From: Proteiniphilum sp.
GTDB taxonomy: Bacteria > Bacteroidota > Bacteroidia > Bacteroidales > Dysgonomonadaceae
NCBI GenBank assembly: GCA_012728465.1
Contig: JAAYFB010000136.1
Coordinates: forward strand, 1-6,743
DNA length: 6,743 bases
Reading direction: 5' to 3'
Positions 5,839-6,743 of this stretch are shown here, piece by piece; positions within the stretch are counted from its first letter, which is position 1, and each line of letters begins with the position of its first letter. The notes under the pieces are model-generated. The model worked only from the letters and a program-made list of their open reading frames with translations. It ran no database searches and was not told where the DNA came from. A program made the position numbers and the translations under genes.

Positions 5839-6414
5839 CTATTTAATAAAATATATAAGTGAAACGGCTGCTTTGGTTACCCCAAAGTAGTTGTCTTTTA
5901 CGTCCGACTCTTGTTTTTCGCCACACTTCACACATTTATATTTGTCATATAATAGATAGGCATATCCAGCGCCGATGTTAAGCTCTAAGTTTAGTCGCTT
6001 GGCTATAGGCCATTGATATCCGTAGCTTATTCCACCTCCAAAGGCATATCCCTCGTATCTATAATCCTTAATGTCTTTTAGTCTGCCCAATGGAACGTCT
6101 AGGCCTCCTACATTAAACTCTGCGCCTAAGGCATGAATGCCAAAGAAATGACCATTAAATGATTCGCACGTCCAATATCGTAGTTCGGGTTGCACAATCC
6201 AATGTTTAAACTTTTTGTTATTATTAAATGTAAAAGGATTGTATCCTGCTCCCACCTCTATAGTATATTTTCGGTTCAGTGCCATTTCAATTCCTAAGTT
6301 GGGAGTTGCCATCGTTGCCCAATGTGCAAAATTTGTTTTTAGTCCTACACTTTGTGCCTGCACACCCAAAACAAGAAGGAAAAGTACCATACTAGTTATC
6401 GTAAACTTTTTCAT
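5839..6414 (-). CDS. DUF3575-type predicted outer-membrane beta-barrel protein
   Basis: The 191-residue product has a signal peptide with probable cleavage after VQA at 18-20. The mature part starts with LKTNFAHWATMATPNLGIEM, a typical opening of DUF3575 proteins. Alternating aromatic and glycine-rich strands follow (GAGYNPFTF, HWIVQPELRYW, FNGHFFGIHA, YGYQWPIAKRLNLELNIGAGYAY), consistent with a small barrel, and the chain ends in aromatic and hydrophobic residues (VSLIYFIK). CVKCG at 161-165 is a CxxC pair late in the protein, apparently a family trait; Cys83 is a third cysteine. It is the first gene of the operon, with a -7 box 24 bp before its ATG. DUF3575 genes are commonly seen beside DUF3868 and fimbrillin genes in Bacteroidales, but their biochemical role is not established. 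A part in fimbrial export or anchoring is inference. Confidence 0.85.
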   Translation of the reverse strand: MKKFTITSMVLFLLVLGVQAQSVGLKTNFAHWATMATPNLGIEMALNRKYTIEVGAGYNPFTFNNNKKFKHWIVQPELRYWTCESFNGHFFGIHALGAEFNVGGLDVPLGRLKDIKDYRYEGYAFGGGISYGYQWPIAKRLNLELNIGAGYAYLLYDKYKCVKCGEKQESDVKDNYFGVTKAAVSLIYFIK

Positions 6415-6437
6415 ACATTTTGTTTTAATTTGTGATG

Positions 6438-6445
6438 CAAATATA
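6438..6445 (-). promoter_or_regulatory. Bacteroidota -7 box of the fimbrial operon
   Basis: The minus strand reads TATATTTG, a full match to the Bacteroidota consensus TAnnTTTG, placed so that a transcript would start a few bases downstream with a short leader of roughly 20 nt. The nearest upstream TTTG for a -33 element (6472-6475 on the minus strand) is 26 nt away, longer than the usual 19-21, so the -33 part is weak or regulated. I saw no other match to this consensus on the minus strand in any intergenic gap of the window, which supports a single leader promoter. Confidence 0.55.
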
Positions 6446-6483
6446 GGACAGGAATAAATTTTCGGTTATAACAAATCAGCTCA

Positions 6484-6526
6484 AAATTTGTACTAAAAGG
6501 ACATTATTAATTGTTAAATTTGTACT
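6484..6526. repeat. 11-bp direct repeat AAATTTGTACT, 32-bp period
   Basis: AAATTTGTACT occurs at 6484-6494 and again, perfectly, at 6516-6526. The 32-bp period is close to three helical turns, so a regulator could contact both copies on the same face of the DNA. The pair lies just upstream of the operon's -7 box. The repeat is seen directly; the operator role is inference, and the AT-rich context raises the chance of coincidence. Confidence 0.5.
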
Positions 6527-6582
6527 TTGCAATCATTTTATATTTGCCAATAAACTAATATATAGGCATATAACTATTATTT

Positions 6583-6623
6583 TTTAGTCAAATAGATTTT
6601 ATGTAATAATTTGGTCAAATAGA
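6583..6623. repeat. 14-bp imperfect direct repeat TTTRGTCAAATAGA, 27-bp period
   Basis: TTTAGTCAAATAGA at 6583-6596 and TTTGGTCAAATAGA at 6610-6623 match at 13 of 14 positions. They sit about 170 bp before the first gene. They could be regulator sites for this operon or for a gene beyond the right edge, or remnants of duplication. Confidence 0.45.
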
Positions 6624-6743
6624 CAAAAAATACACTCAAATTCACGGATCATTTTAATTAATGATAAATGATTTGATGATATTTATTCATTAAGTGTTTC
6701 TTTTCAATTATTTGGAGCAATAAAAACTATATGTGGTATGTAA

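Larger units (their letters stand above)
6415..6743. other. Non-coding AT-rich upstream region
   Basis: No credible gene is visible in these 329 bases on either strand. The region holds the minus-strand -7 box (6438-6445), plus-strand -7-like matches at 6515-6522 (TAAATTTG) and 6539-6546 (TATATTTG), and two pairs of direct repeats described separately. A short palindrome-like stretch lies at 6648-6665 (ATCATT and AATGAT around TTAATT). Very high AT content makes chance matches likely. The plus-strand boxes raise the possibility that a divergent gene begins just beyond the right edge. Confidence 0.6.

Noticed and set aside
6215..6457. 80-codon open frame on the plus strand
   Set aside because: Antisense to the DUF3575-type gene and running into its promoter; no domain seen.
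6731..6743. Possible start of a plus-strand gene (ATG with GGAG 13 bases before it)
   Set aside because: Only four codons are visible before the window ends, and Bacteroidota seldom use Shine-Dalgarno sites; cannot be supported here.

Overview
The window looks like part of a Bacteroidota genome, most likely order Bacteroidales. All six recognisable genes lie on the minus strand, so transcription runs from high to low coordinates. The gene set is a type V (Mfa/Fim-type) fimbrial locus. Supporting signs are four lipoprotein-type fimbrial proteins with fimbrillin signatures, AT-rich leaders without a clear Shine-Dalgarno, and a Bacteroidota-style -7 box (TAnnTTTG) in front of the first gene. No species can be named from the sequence alone.

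Layout in transcription order: (1) 6415-6743 is a non-coding, AT-rich upstream region with one good -7 box for the operon, -7-like matches on the opposite strand and two pairs of short direct repeats. (2) 5839-6414 encodes a DUF3575-type predicted outer-membrane beta-barrel protein. (3) 4348-5811 encodes a DUF3868-type protein with an OmpA-like domain and C-terminal TPR-like helices. (4) 4194-4347 is an intergenic array of degenerate octamers interrupted by a palindromic REP-like element. (5) 3003-4193 encodes the major fimbrial shaft subunit (Mfa1 family). (6) 2788-3002 is a structured intergenic region with three consecutive hairpins followed by a degenerate heptamer array, itself interrupted by a GC-rich palindrome. 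(7) 1882-2787 encodes the FimB/Mfa2-family anchor lipoprotein. (8) 598-1865 encodes an accessory fimbrillin whose frame is broken near its 3' end by a tandem CACCT duplication. (9) 1-584 encodes a second accessory fimbrillin, cut by the window edge.

By analogy with Porphyromonas gingivalis Mfa/Fim fimbriae, subunits are exported as lipoproteins. The shaft and accessory pilins are then cleaved after an Arg by a trypsin-like protease, which frees a groove for donor-strand polymerisation. The Mfa2-type protein anchors the fibre and limits its length, and accessory subunits sit at the tip or base. The DUF3575 and DUF3868/OmpA-like proteins are frequent partners of such loci in Bacteroidales; their position suggests an outer-membrane assembly or anchoring role, which is inference. 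No -7 box was seen in the internal gaps, so one leader promoter may drive all genes, with the hairpin and repeat regions flanking the major pilin gene as candidate post-transcriptional control points.

Nothing here is a wholly unknown system. The parts most worth following up are the frame-breaking 5-bp duplication, the two repeat arrays each interrupted by a palindrome, and the OmpA-like domain lacking its peptidoglycan-contacting Asp.
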